A stretch of DNA of 20,075 nucleotides from a virus, in the IMG/VR virus record IMGVR_UViG_3300031999_001845, positions 1-20,075 of that record. One strand, written 5' to 3'. The notes under the pieces were generated by a model. That model searched no databases. It was given only the letters and a program-made list of their open reading frames with translations, and was not told where the DNA came from. Both the position numbers and the translations under genes were made by a program. Numbering within the stretch: position 1 is the stretch's first letter; each line of letters begins with the position of its first letter. Shown piece by piece: positions 1 through 6,964 of the stretch.

Positions 1-4
1 TGGC

Positions 5-856
5 ATGGACCTTGGAGGTGGGCAGGGATTTTTCACGCCGAAAGAAGGTCGCAACGTCATCCGCATCCTTCCAGCAGTTGGCGCCATGGAGTACTTCTTC
101 CAGGAGGTTGGCACTCACTACAACCTGCCTGACAGTGCTACAGAGAAGTGCCCCAGTTTCACGACCAATGGTGCCTATACCTGCCCCATATGTGAATTGG
201 TGGAGGAGTTGTACAAGGCTGGCAAATCCTATCGCGACTTGGCTGGCAAGCTGCGCGTGCGACGGCAGTTTTGGATGAATGTTGTCGTGCGTGAGGCAGG
301 CGACCGACAGGGTGAGACTGGTAATGGACCGCTCATTTACACCCCAGGCACCTCTGTGTTCAAGTCAGTCCAGACGCTGGTTGGGGATCCAGACTATGGG
401 GATATCTCCGATGTAGATGATGGTATAGACTTGACTGTAGACCGCAAGGGACAGGGGCTGGATACCGAGTACGAAGTGCTGTCTCGCAAGCACTCATTCG
501 CACTGTCCCCTGATGCCGAGAAGGTTGATGAGTGGTTGCAAGAAGCTAAGGACCTCACACCTGTTATGCTAGGTGATGACCCAAGTGAGGACATCACTGT
601 CAAGGGTGATGCTGTCGTAGTGTTGATGCCCTACGACCGGATCCTGGAGAAGTACGGTCTTGGCCCAGGAGCGGATGTGGAGGAGTTGGCTCAGGAAGAG
701 GAGCAGCCATCCGTCCCAGCCAGTAACAAGCGGCGTGGGAATGCTGCGCCAACGCGATCGGCAAGGTCAGCAGCCAAGGAGGAAGAGACCGTACAGGACG
801 AGGTAGGATCCGACATTCGCAGCCGTTTGAAGATGCGGCAGCAGCAGAAACGGTAG
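5..856 (+). CDS. gp32-like single-stranded DNA-binding protein
   Basis: Binds ssDNA at replication and recombination forks, as T4 gp32 does. Seen: an N-terminal basic/hydrophobic stretch containing NVIRILP, typical of phage gp32-like proteins, followed by a candidate zinc site H38, C49, C60, C63 (CPIC). T4 gp32 has a comparable His-Cys-Cys-Cys site. A hydrophilic tail with an acidic patch (about 224-236) follows, but the last residues are basic (KMRQQQKR), unlike the strongly acidic gp32 end. The frame is open to the window edge, so the true start may lie upstream; 283 aa from this ATG is near the ~300 aa of gp32. The RecA-like and FEN genes downstream fit one replication/recombination module. 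Recognition is from motifs and context only. Confidence 0.8.
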   Translation: MDLGGGQGFFTPKEGRNVIRILPAVGAMEYFFQEVGTHYNLPDSATEKCPSFTTNGAYTCPICELVEELYKAGKSYRDLAGKLRVRRQFWMNVVVREAGDRQGETGNGPLIYTPGTSVFKSVQTLVGDPDYGDISDVDDGIDLTVDRKGQGLDTEYEVLSRKHSFALSPDAEKVDEWLQEAKDLTPVMLGDDPSEDITVKGDAVVVLMPYDRILEKYGLGPGADVEELAQEEEQPSVPASNKRRGNAAPTRSARSAAKEEETVQDEVGSDIRSRLKMRQQQKR

Positions 857-872
857 CACGCAAGTCATATAA

Positions 873-898
873 GGGATGGCTCATAGTGGAGCCATCCC
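873..898. other. perfect 10-bp hairpin between ssb-like and kinase genes
   Basis: GGGATGGCTC and GAGCCATCCC form a perfect 10-bp stem with a 6-nt loop (ATAGTG), 17 nt after the ssDNA-binding protein stop. No T-run follows, so it is not a classical intrinsic terminator. It may be a processing or 3'-end stabilising stem, or may modulate translation of the next gene, whose RBS overlaps its 3' edge. An ATG at 876 lies inside the stem and is a poor start candidate. Confidence 0.6.
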
Positions 899-911
899 GA
901 GGTATATCTCC

Positions 912-1553
912 GTGGTGATCAACATTCGTGGCACGTCTGGATCTGGTAAGTCTTACATCGTGCGCCAGTTGCTTGAGGCCTGCGGGATGGGTGTATCCTC
1001 TTATGAGGTAAAACACCATGGCAAGACCTTAGCAACTGGTGTAGTCTTACCTAGTGGTGTTCCTATGTTTGCTATCGGGTCTTACGTCAATGTATGCGGA
1101 GGTTGCGACACTATTACCAATCAGGACTGGATATGTAGCACGGTGCGCTATTTTAGCCAGTTCGGACATGTTGTGTTTGAGGGCTTGATAGTAAGCCACC
1201 TATGGACACGCTATAGAGAGTTGACGCGCGAGATCAATGGATTTGGGCTACAATACAAGTGGCTATTCCTTGATACACCTCTTGAGGCGTGCATAGAGAA
1301 CGTTCTCAAGCGACGTGAGGAACGTGGCACAAAGAGTGAGTTCAATACGCAAAACACCGAGGATAAATGGTACGCCATACAGAAAGTACGGCAGCGGGCT
1401 ATTGACGCTAGTTTTGATGTAGAGGATATAAGTTACGCCTGTTATGAGGTGAGTGACCTGACCAGCTTGTTCGATCAGGCCAATGACTTCTTGACCATCG
1501 ACCAATGCTATCGAGTAGACAAATACAGGCCATCAGATGCGAACAAGGAGTGA
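912..1553 (+). CDS. P-loop kinase-like NTPase
   Basis: Predicted ATP-dependent kinase. The Walker A loop GTSGSGKS follows directly on a first beta strand (VVINIR). A VVFEGL strand gives a Walker-B-like position, and a basic stretch (VLKRREERG) resembles a kinase lid. I chose the GTG at 912 (GTG 915 equally possible): GAGG at 899-902 is a suitably spaced RBS and the protein then begins right at the first strand, as in many phage kinases. The ATG at 876 is buried in a hairpin. Length is about 213 aa. The stop is adjacent to the radical SAM gene, so they are probably co-translated. Nucleotide, polynucleotide or modified-base (5-hydroxymethyl-dU DNA kinase type) substrates are all possible; the sequence does not decide. 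Confidence 0.7.
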   Translation: MVINIRGTSGSGKSYIVRQLLEACGMGVSSYEVKHHGKTLATGVVLPSGVPMFAIGSYVNVCGGCDTITNQDWICSTVRYFSQFGHVVFEGLIVSHLWTRYRELTREINGFGLQYKWLFLDTPLEACIENVLKRREERGTKSEFNTQNTEDKWYAIQKVRQRAIDASFDVEDISYACYEVSDLTSLFDQANDFLTIDQCYRVDKYRPSDANKE

Positions 1554-1556
1554 TTG

Positions 1557-2765
1557 ATGCAGCAAGTCGAGGAATTATCACTGGAAGTCAGCAATAAGTG
1601 CTTGGTGCGGTGCATACACTGCTCAAGTGGTTCGGCATCGACAGCCTTGCGGAACGAGTTGACGCCAGAAGAGCACTGGCGGCTGATGGAGGAGGCGCGG
1701 GCGCTTGGCGCTACGACGCTTAGTCTAAGTGGTGGAGATCCTATCCTGTTGGGTCCTCTTGCGATTGATTATATAGAGCATGCTCTTGATTTGGGATTCT
1801 CTGATGTGCTGTTCTATTCTACTGGCATATGGGATATAGACTACAGTGTGGTGGATGGCAAGGTAATCAACACAGATAGCGCGTACTTTGATTGCTACCA
1901 TCAAGGTATACGGGGATTGAGGAGTTGGGGATATACCAGAAGCATGAGGGATCTGGCTCCCAGAGGGTTGACGTTTATCTTCAGTTTGCATAGTCACAGG
2001 CCAGTTGTGAATGATTACATTATGAACGTGGCCGGTGCTTGGCATGCTATTACTGAGGGTATTCGGACGGCAGTAGCTTATGGCATCCGTGTCAACGTTC
2101 ATTTTGTGCCTATGCTACCGAATTACGCGCACCTGTCTGCCGTGCGGGATTTGTGCGAAGGACTTGGCGTCAGCAAAATGTCTGTCCTACGGTTTGTGCC
2201 TCAGACGCGTGGGTATGTTCATCGGTCCGTCCTCAACCTTTCTCCACTAGAGTTTAGCAAGTTGCAGGATATAATGGACTATGAAGCGACAGATCCTGCG
2301 CGTAAGGAGATGCAGTGTGCCCTGCGGTTTGGGTGCCCAGTAGATTTCAGGCACGCAGCAGTAGGAACCAGCCAGAACCTTGCCAAGTTAGGAAAGGCTA
2401 AGGCATGTCATGCGGGTCAGGATCTGATCCTGGTTAGACCGGATGGCACCGTGCACCCTTGTGCAGCTTGGAAAAGCCTTACTGCTGACTCGAATGTTCG
2501 AGAGCATTCCCTGGAGTGGATATGGGAGAACAGCCAGGTTTTCAATGCCATACGTCAGTTCACAGCCGTAGATTACGAGAATATAGAAGGGCGGTGTGCC
2601 AACTGCGTGTGGTTAAATACTTGTAAGGGTGGGTGCCCAGCACAAAAGTTACATGCGCACGAGAAAAGTCTACAGGATATTTACCACCCAACCCCAGATC
2701 CATTATGCCCTAGGATGATAAAACCAACAGACAAGAAGTTGCAAAACCAAGGAGAAGCAGAATGA
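1557..2765 (+). CDS. radical SAM enzyme with SPASM domain
   Basis: Binds a 4Fe-4S cluster that cleaves S-adenosylmethionine to a 5'-deoxyadenosyl radical. Seen in the 402-aa product: C15, C19, C22 (CX3CX2C), then SGGDP, the SAM-binding GGE-like motif. The C-terminal part matches the full SPASM pattern: C284-X12-G-X4-C302, then C347-X2-C-X5-C356-X3-C360, then C384. SPASM proteins (anaerobic sulfatase maturase, PqqE, sactipeptide enzymes) hold auxiliary clusters and usually modify peptides or proteins. The ATG at 1557 is preferred over the TTG at 1554 because AAGGAG at 1545-1550 is well placed. It sits between the kinase and a 137-aa unknown whose ATG overlaps its stop. Substrate unknown; an accessory step in DNA base hypermodification is also conceivable. 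Confidence 0.9.
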   Translation: MQQVEELSLEVSNKCLVRCIHCSSGSASTALRNELTPEEHWRLMEEARALGATTLSLSGGDPILLGPLAIDYIEHALDLGFSDVLFYSTGIWDIDYSVVDGKVINTDSAYFDCYHQGIRGLRSWGYTRSMRDLAPRGLTFIFSLHSHRPVVNDYIMNVAGAWHAITEGIRTAVAYGIRVNVHFVPMLPNYAHLSAVRDLCEGLGVSKMSVLRFVPQTRGYVHRSVLNLSPLEFSKLQDIMDYEATDPARKEMQCALRFGCPVDFRHAAVGTSQNLAKLGKAKACHAGQDLILVRPDGTVHPCAAWKSLTADSNVREHSLEWIWENSQVFNAIRQFTAVDYENIEGRCANCVWLNTCKGGCPAQKLHAHEKSLQDIYHPTPDPLCPRMIKPTDKKLQNQGEAE

Positions 2766-3175
2766 GTGGCCTAATGTTTGCAGTTATGCTAGAAAAGATC
2801 GGAGAGGAAAGAAGGTTCGTGGCTGATGAAGAGGGTTTGACGCCATTATTTATGACACTGCCTGGCGCAGAGGCTAATGTCAAGGAAGTGTTTGCTCATG
2901 ATGAAGATCTCCAGTCTGGGGATCTACTTTATGTTGTCAGTGTCTTTCCAGACAAATCTGATTACGCAAGGTTGGACAACGGGCGTAGTGAGATAGGAGC
3001 AGACCATGGCACTCCTGAAGTCCGGTCAACCATACGCAAATATAGCATCGCAGTTCAGCAGCCATTACAGGTATACAATCACAACATCGCAAAGCCTAAG
3101 AGGTTCTTGACATCCATACCTACAGGGGTGCAATACTTCGCAGATGTTGCTATGGAAGAGATTGCCAATGCCTGA
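2762..3175 (+). CDS. hypothetical protein downstream of radical SAM gene
   Basis: 137 aa, not recognised. The start overlaps the radical SAM stop (ATGA), implying translational coupling; GGAGAAG lies just upstream. No Cys-rich motif, signal peptide or membrane segment is visible. The protein is soluble-looking with an acidic N-terminal half and a more basic C-terminal half. It could be a partner or substrate of the radical SAM enzyme because of the coupling, but nothing in the sequence proves that. Confidence 0.8.
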   Translation: MSGLMFAVMLEKIGEERRFVADEEGLTPLFMTLPGAEANVKEVFAHDEDLQSGDLLYVVSVFPDKSDYARLDNGRSEIGADHGTPEVRSTIRKYSIAVQQPLQVYNHNIAKPKRFLTSIPTGVQYFADVAMEEIANA

Positions 3176-4223
3176 CCGTAACAAGTTGAATGAGGCAGCA
3201 GTGTCCGGCCTAATCAAAGGTATGGATAAGACAAAAGACGATGATGACGAGGGTTGTAGTGTGGCAACCTTGTCTAATCCTTCCTCTCTGTGTGTGGTAA
3301 AGGAGTGGATACCTAGTGGTTGCTTCCCATTGGACCTTATTATGGGCGGTGGGTTTCCTGTTGGGCGCATTACAGAGATCTACGGGGAGAACTCTACAGG
3401 GAAATCTTTGCTGGCAACCCACGCTATTATACAAGGTCAGGCGCTTGGCGCTCTGACAGTGTTTGCTGATGTCGAATCGTCAGTCAGCAAGCCGTTGATG
3501 GAGAAGTTGGGCGTAGATGTTAGCACGCTGATATACTTTACGCCAGATACCGTTAATCAGTTGTTTGAGGTGTGGCTAGACCTTATAGAACGCAAGGATA
3601 AGGAGCTGGGCAAAGACTATCCAATGGTGTTCGTGTGGGATAGCGTTGCAGCCACTACCACGCGGGCGGAGATGGAAGAGGAAGACCTGGATAAGAAAAT
3701 GTATGCCTCCGCTGCACCACAGATCAGTCGCGCAATGCGCACTATGGCACGCAAGATTGCCCGTAGCAGTGTATGTGCTATCTTCACTAACCAGGTGCGT
3801 GATAATATTGGGGTGATGTTTGGTGAGAAGATTACTACATATGGTGGTAAAGCCATACGCTTCCATGCCAGCGTGCGTATTGAGTTGAAGACCAACCAGA
3901 CTATCAAGGATGGGGACAAGAAGGACTCTCGCAAGATTGGCATATGGGTGGATGCTTGTACCAGCAAGAACAGACTAGCTCCGCCATTCCAGTCTGTGAA
4001 AGTGCCTATTTATTTTGGGTATGGCATAGATGATTGGGAGGCCACTCTTACCTTCGCCAAGGAATTGGAAGTTGTAACTGGTGGCGAGGGTGGGCGCTAC
4101 AAGTTCCCATTAGAGAGTGGTGAGGATTTATCTTTTACTAAGAAGACCTGGTATGATCTACAGGCCGAGCACGGGGATCGGTTACGAGAATTGATTGCCA
4201 AGACTTATGCGGAGGGATTATGA
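3168..4223 (+). CDS. RecA/UvsX-like recombinase
   Basis: Strand-exchange ATPase of recombination-dependent replication and repair. Seen: the RecA core begins with GGGFPVGRITEIYG, then Walker A GENSTGKS (about residues 73-80 of 351). A DVESS segment matches the DAE-type region of RecA, VFVWDSVAA is the Walker B strand, and IFTNQVRDNIGVMFG corresponds to the NQ(V/I)R element before DNA-binding loop L2. The length matches bacterial RecA (~350) more than T4 UvsX (~390). The ATG at 3168 is favoured over an in-frame ATG at 3144 because GGAAGAG at 3154-3160 is correctly spaced and the overlap with the preceding gene is then only 8 nt. An acidic stretch (DDDDE) near the N terminus is unusual for RecA. 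It works with the ssDNA-binding protein at the window start. Confidence 0.92.
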   Translation: MPDRNKLNEAAVSGLIKGMDKTKDDDDEGCSVATLSNPSSLCVVKEWIPSGCFPLDLIMGGGFPVGRITEIYGENSTGKSLLATHAIIQGQALGALTVFADVESSVSKPLMEKLGVDVSTLIYFTPDTVNQLFEVWLDLIERKDKELGKDYPMVFVWDSVAATTTRAEMEEEDLDKKMYASAAPQISRAMRTMARKIARSSVCAIFTNQVRDNIGVMFGEKITTYGGKAIRFHASVRIELKTNQTIKDGDKKDSRKIGIWVDACTSKNRLAPPFQSVKVPIYFGYGIDDWEATLTFAKELEVVTGGEGGRYKFPLESGEDLSFTKKTWYDLQAEHGDRLRELIAKTYAEGL

Positions 4224-4561
4224 TCAACAATGCAATGGCACCTTGGGCTCTTCAGGACGGAGATGGCGAGGCATTTAAGGTAGTTGAGGCAAAATACGGG
4301 CAGACATATGAATTTCGGGAGAGGGATGAAGAGCATTATGTGGTCGAGTTAATAATAGTGCCAGGATTAGAGGAATTGCATCCAAAACCTGCTACAGATA
4401 TGGAACCTCCTACCATAGAGAAAGTCCTGTTTCGCAACCACACGCAGGAGTGCAAGTGGCTGGTCAATGCCTTGAACGAAATGGCAAGGGAACGTGACGT
4501 ATTGTTGCGCATCATCCGGCATCAAGAGATAGTAGCATATGGGGAGGGGATGAGCATATGA
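4220..4561 (+). CDS. hypothetical protein
   Basis: 113 aa, not recognised. ATGA overlap with the RecA-like stop and a GGAGGG RBS just upstream support translation. The product is rich in Glu and hydrophobic residues, with a helical C-terminal half (ECKWLVNALNEMARERDVLL) likely to pack as a helix or short coiled coil. No metal-binding or catalytic motif is visible. It lies between the recombinase and the deoxyribosyltransferase-like gene and is coupled to both by 4-nt overlaps. Confidence 0.75.
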   Translation: MINNAMAPWALQDGDGEAFKVVEAKYGQTYEFRERDEEHYVVELIIVPGLEELHPKPATDMEPPTIEKVLFRNHTQECKWLVNALNEMARERDVLLRIIRHQEIVAYGEGMSI

Positions 4562-4986
4562 CAAAGGTATTCTTGGGTGGCACTTGTAATGGTTCTACTT
4601 GGCGCGAGGAACTGATTCCTATGATAAAGATAGACCACTACAATCCAGTTGTTCCGGATTGGACGCCTGAGTGCCAGGCAGGGGAAATAAGGCAGCGCCA
4701 GGAGTGTGATTTTTGCTTGTATGTTGTGACGCCAAAAATGACCGGCGTCTACACTATTGCCGAGGTAGTTGACGATAGTAACAAGCATCCTGATAAGACT
4801 TTGTTTTGCGTGCTTGCCGTAGATGGAGATAGTGAGTTTAGTAGGTCTCAATGGAAATCCCTGATGGCCGTGGCAAAGATGATACTGACTAATAAGGCAT
4901 ACGCATTTTACAGCCTCCCACTGGTTGCTGCCTTTCTCAATCGGGAGGCTGACCTAGATGGGGAGATGACACAATATGCCTCTTAA
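4558..4986 (+). CDS. nucleoside 2-deoxyribosyltransferase-like protein
   Basis: Family members exchange the base on 2'-deoxyribonucleosides or hydrolyse the N-glycosidic bond, feeding nucleotide salvage. Seen in 142 aa: an opening strand-loop KVFLGGTCNGSTWRE, typical of the phage-rich deoxyribosyltransferase-2 type; a CDFCLYVVTPKMTG strand-loop; then YTIAEVV, where the Glu fits the catalytic nucleophile of the G-xx-xAE motif; and a CVLA strand. Length fits the compact family (~140-150 aa). ATGA overlap with the previous gene and a strong GGGGAGGGG upstream fix the start. Assignment rests on motif order; whether it is a transferase, hydrolase or modified-base enzyme is open. Confidence 0.75.
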   Translation: MTKVFLGGTCNGSTWREELIPMIKIDHYNPVVPDWTPECQAGEIRQRQECDFCLYVVTPKMTGVYTIAEVVDDSNKHPDKTLFCVLAVDGDSEFSRSQWKSLMAVAKMILTNKAYAFYSLPLVAAFLNREADLDGEMTQYAS

Positions 4987-5389
4987 GCCTACGCATCGAC
5001 CGTTTCCGCCATTTAGGGATGAGACCTCACTGTTTTTGCAAACATCAGATGGGAAGTACGAATTCCTTGATGGTGTTGGTGTTGAGCGCGTGCTATGGCA
5101 AGGAGGCATTCAAAGGATATTACTGTGTGGAATACTAAGCAAGTTCTTATTAGATTTCCCAGATGACTGCACCCTTGTTCTTCAGCACGCGTTGTGCGGT
5201 CCGGCCGATTGTTTTGTAGAGAGCGAAACTATCCTAACGTTCCAATATTGCAAGATGTTAAGGCGCTGGATGCCTCATCCTGTAATGCTAGGCCCAGCTA
5301 ATAGTATTTTGCTTGTGTATGTGTCTATTGGTTGCGAAGTGGTTCCTAATTGGCCCAATATAGAGCAGTGGCACCAGAAGGTAGATTAG
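4976..5389 (+). CDS. hypothetical protein
   Basis: 137 aa, not recognised. It overlaps the deoxyribosyltransferase-like gene by 11 nt. The N-terminal 20 residues are Pro/basic, followed by a mixed alpha/beta-looking core with strands such as RILLCGILSKFLL and NSILLVYVSIGCEVV. Hydrophobic stretches are too short and interrupted for a confident membrane helix. Five Cys residues are scattered, not in CxxC pairs. Confidence 0.7.
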   Translation: MPLKPTHRPFPPFRDETSLFLQTSDGKYEFLDGVGVERVLWQGGIQRILLCGILSKFLLDFPDDCTLVLQHALCGPADCFVESETILTFQYCKMLRRWMPHPVMLGPANSILLVYVSIGCEVVPNWPNIEQWHQKVD

Positions 5390-5413
5390 TAGTCTATCGC
5401 AAGGGAGTCTATT

Positions 5414-5608
5414 ATGGTAAACAAGGCCAAATACGAGGTTGTTGATATCTCTCGCGGTTCAACCAAGCATGTTTGCGTCTCGCATATTCCTAGAGAGTCC
5501 ATAGGTAAGGGGACTACTATCAGGCTCTACAAGTACAAGGGCAGCGCAGCCTGCGACGACTGCAAACGGGGAATACCAACGGGTGGTGAGGGCGGCAACA
5601 TGGGATAG
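5414..5608 (+). CDS. small hypothetical protein with CxxC
   Basis: 64 aa. The strong RBS AAGGGAG (5401-5407) sits 6 nt before the ATG. The product is basic, with one CDDC pair near the C terminus and a single upstream Cys and His that could complete a zinc site. It ends in a Gly-rich tail. Not recognised; possibly a small nucleic-acid-binding protein. Confidence 0.6.
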   Translation: MVNKAKYEVVDISRGSTKHVCVSHIPRESIGKGTTIRLYKYKGSAACDDCKRGIPTGGEGGNMG

Positions 5609-5616
5609 GCTTGATT

Positions 5617-6000
5617 ATGTATATTAACAACAACCCACCATGCTTACTTTGCGGAGCCAAGAAATGCACGCAGTTGCATAATGGGCGCTATTACTGTTAT
5701 GCTTGCAGTAAAACTTGGGGCGAATTGACCAATGGCAACCCATTGTGTGCTGGGTGCGGGTGTGGGACTTGTCGCGTAGCGGAGGATTCATTTGAGTGCT
5801 GCACATGCCGTAAACGGACGCATGTCAAGGCTGATGGGATTGCGGTACTGGCTAAGCCATACAACCCGATGCGTCCCACCCGTAAATATAGTCCGTCAAG
5901 CCGTTGGCGTCGTTGCCCTTGTTCCCGTGAGGTAGAATGCCGTGAAAACATGCGTGAGGAAGGTCCAACGTTCTGCGAACTTATAACGGAGCAGGCGTGA
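5617..6000 (+). CDS. Cys-rich zinc-ribbon protein
   Basis: 127 aa from the ATG at 5617 (a TTG two codons upstream is less likely; TAGG lies 7 nt before the ATG). Seen: CLLC and CYAC form a first probable zinc ribbon, a cluster of CxxC/CxC pairs (CAGCGCGTC) and CCTC form a second, and a basic C-terminal half has CPCS. The first ribbon resembles zinc ribbons of nucleic-acid enzymes such as primases, but there is no catalytic domain here. It lies 1 nt before the FEN-type exonuclease, suggesting a DNA-transaction role by context only. Confidence 0.7.
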   Translation: MYINNNPPCLLCGAKKCTQLHNGRYYCYACSKTWGELTNGNPLCAGCGCGTCRVAEDSFECCTCRKRTHVKADGIAVLAKPYNPMRPTRKYSPSSRWRRCPCSREVECRENMREEGPTFCELITEQA

Positions 6001-6001
6001 A

Positions 6002-6964
6002 ATGGCTGATGTGCTAATAATTGATGGGACAAACTTAGCGCACCGCTGTCGCCACACATTTGATCTATCATTCAGGGGGTTGGATGTGTCTGTTACCTAT
6101 GGCTTCCTGCGCACCCTTTCCTCTGTTATGCGAGAGCACACCCCAGAAGTTGTAGTAGTATGTTGGGATGGTGGCGCTCCAGCCCATCGTTACGAGCACA
6201 CCCCAACCTATAAGTTCCACGCGCATGACGAGGATCCTACCTGGCCTGACTTCATAACTCAGATGCAGGAGTTGAACGATGTGCTCCCAATCCTTGGTGT
6301 GGTATCCGTTCGGCACCGAGGTTGCGAGGCAGATGACCTGGCATATCAGTCAACTTTGATGCTTGCAGGGCACAAGAGCATCCTTACTACTGATCAGGAC
6401 TTGTACCAGGCAATTAGCGAGGATGTTGATGTTATATCTCCTACCAAGGAGATGACAATTACCAACGAAGGCTTTGAGAAAATGGTCGGAGTGCCACGAA
6501 GCGCATATCTTGTGTACAAGGCTATGGTTGGTGACAGTTCTGATGGAATTCCTGGCATAAAAGGTGTAGGGGAGAAGACTGCTGCTAAGCTCATATATCA
6601 GTATGGAGGCAACCGGTCTGATATACTAAGGGCAGCAGAAGTTGATTTGGATATGCCCACCCATCTAAGAGAGAAGATCAAGGGCTACGGTAAGGAAGGC
6701 TTCTTCCATGCCATGATGACAATGCGCTTAGATATGGATCTGTGCGGTGCCAGGCATGCATTGCTCAAAGCGTTCAATGCCTGGGAATCCTATGACCATA
6801 GCCAGTGCAAGCAGTTCCTTCAGATGTATGCTTTGGTGAGTTTGATGGAGCCGTCATTTTACAATGCGTTCCGACGGCTGAGTGACCCAAAGACTATACT
6901 GAGCGACATTAGCAAGTTGCGGCTACCAGTAGTGACGAAATTGCCGAGGTGCTCAGTTGGGTGA
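6002..6964 (+). CDS. FEN-family 5'-3' exonuclease
   Basis: Structure-specific metal-dependent nuclease that removes RNA primers and 5' flaps at Okazaki fragments, like T4 RNase H, T5 exonuclease and the Pol I N-terminal domain. Seen in 320 aa: N-terminal LIIDGTNLAHR (first metal Asp), VVVCWDGGAPAHRYE, the acidic triplet EADD, TTDQDLYQ, and then GDSSDGIPGIKGVGEKTAA, which is the last metal Asp pair followed by the helix-3-turn-helix DNA-binding motif. All key acidic residues appear intact. Length matches phage FENs (~300). No polymerase domain is fused. Its stop overlaps the TTG start of the following methyltransferase by 8 nt. Confidence 0.93.
   Translation: MADVLIIDGTNLAHRCRHTFDLSFRGLDVSVTYGFLRTLSSVMREHTPEVVVVCWDGGAPAHRYEHTPTYKFHAHDEDPTWPDFITQMQELNDVLPILGVVSVRHRGCEADDLAYQSTLMLAGHKSILTTDQDLYQAISEDVDVISPTKEMTITNEGFEKMVGVPRSAYLVYKAMVGDSSDGIPGIKGVGEKTAAKLIYQYGGNRSDILRAAEVDLDMPTHLREKIKGYGKEGFFHAMMTMRLDMDLCGARHALLKAFNAWESYDHSQCKQFLQMYALVSLMEPSFYNAFRRLSDPKTILSDISKLRLPVVTKLPRCSVG

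Noticed and set aside
876-911. ATG at 876 as kinase start
   Set aside because: It lies inside a perfect hairpin and lacks an RBS. GTG 912/915 has GAGG upstream and starts at the conserved first strand.
1557-2765. QueE-like 7-deazaguanine enzyme
   Set aside because: The cluster motif is CX3CX2C with a complete SPASM domain; QueE proteins are shorter and lack SPASM.
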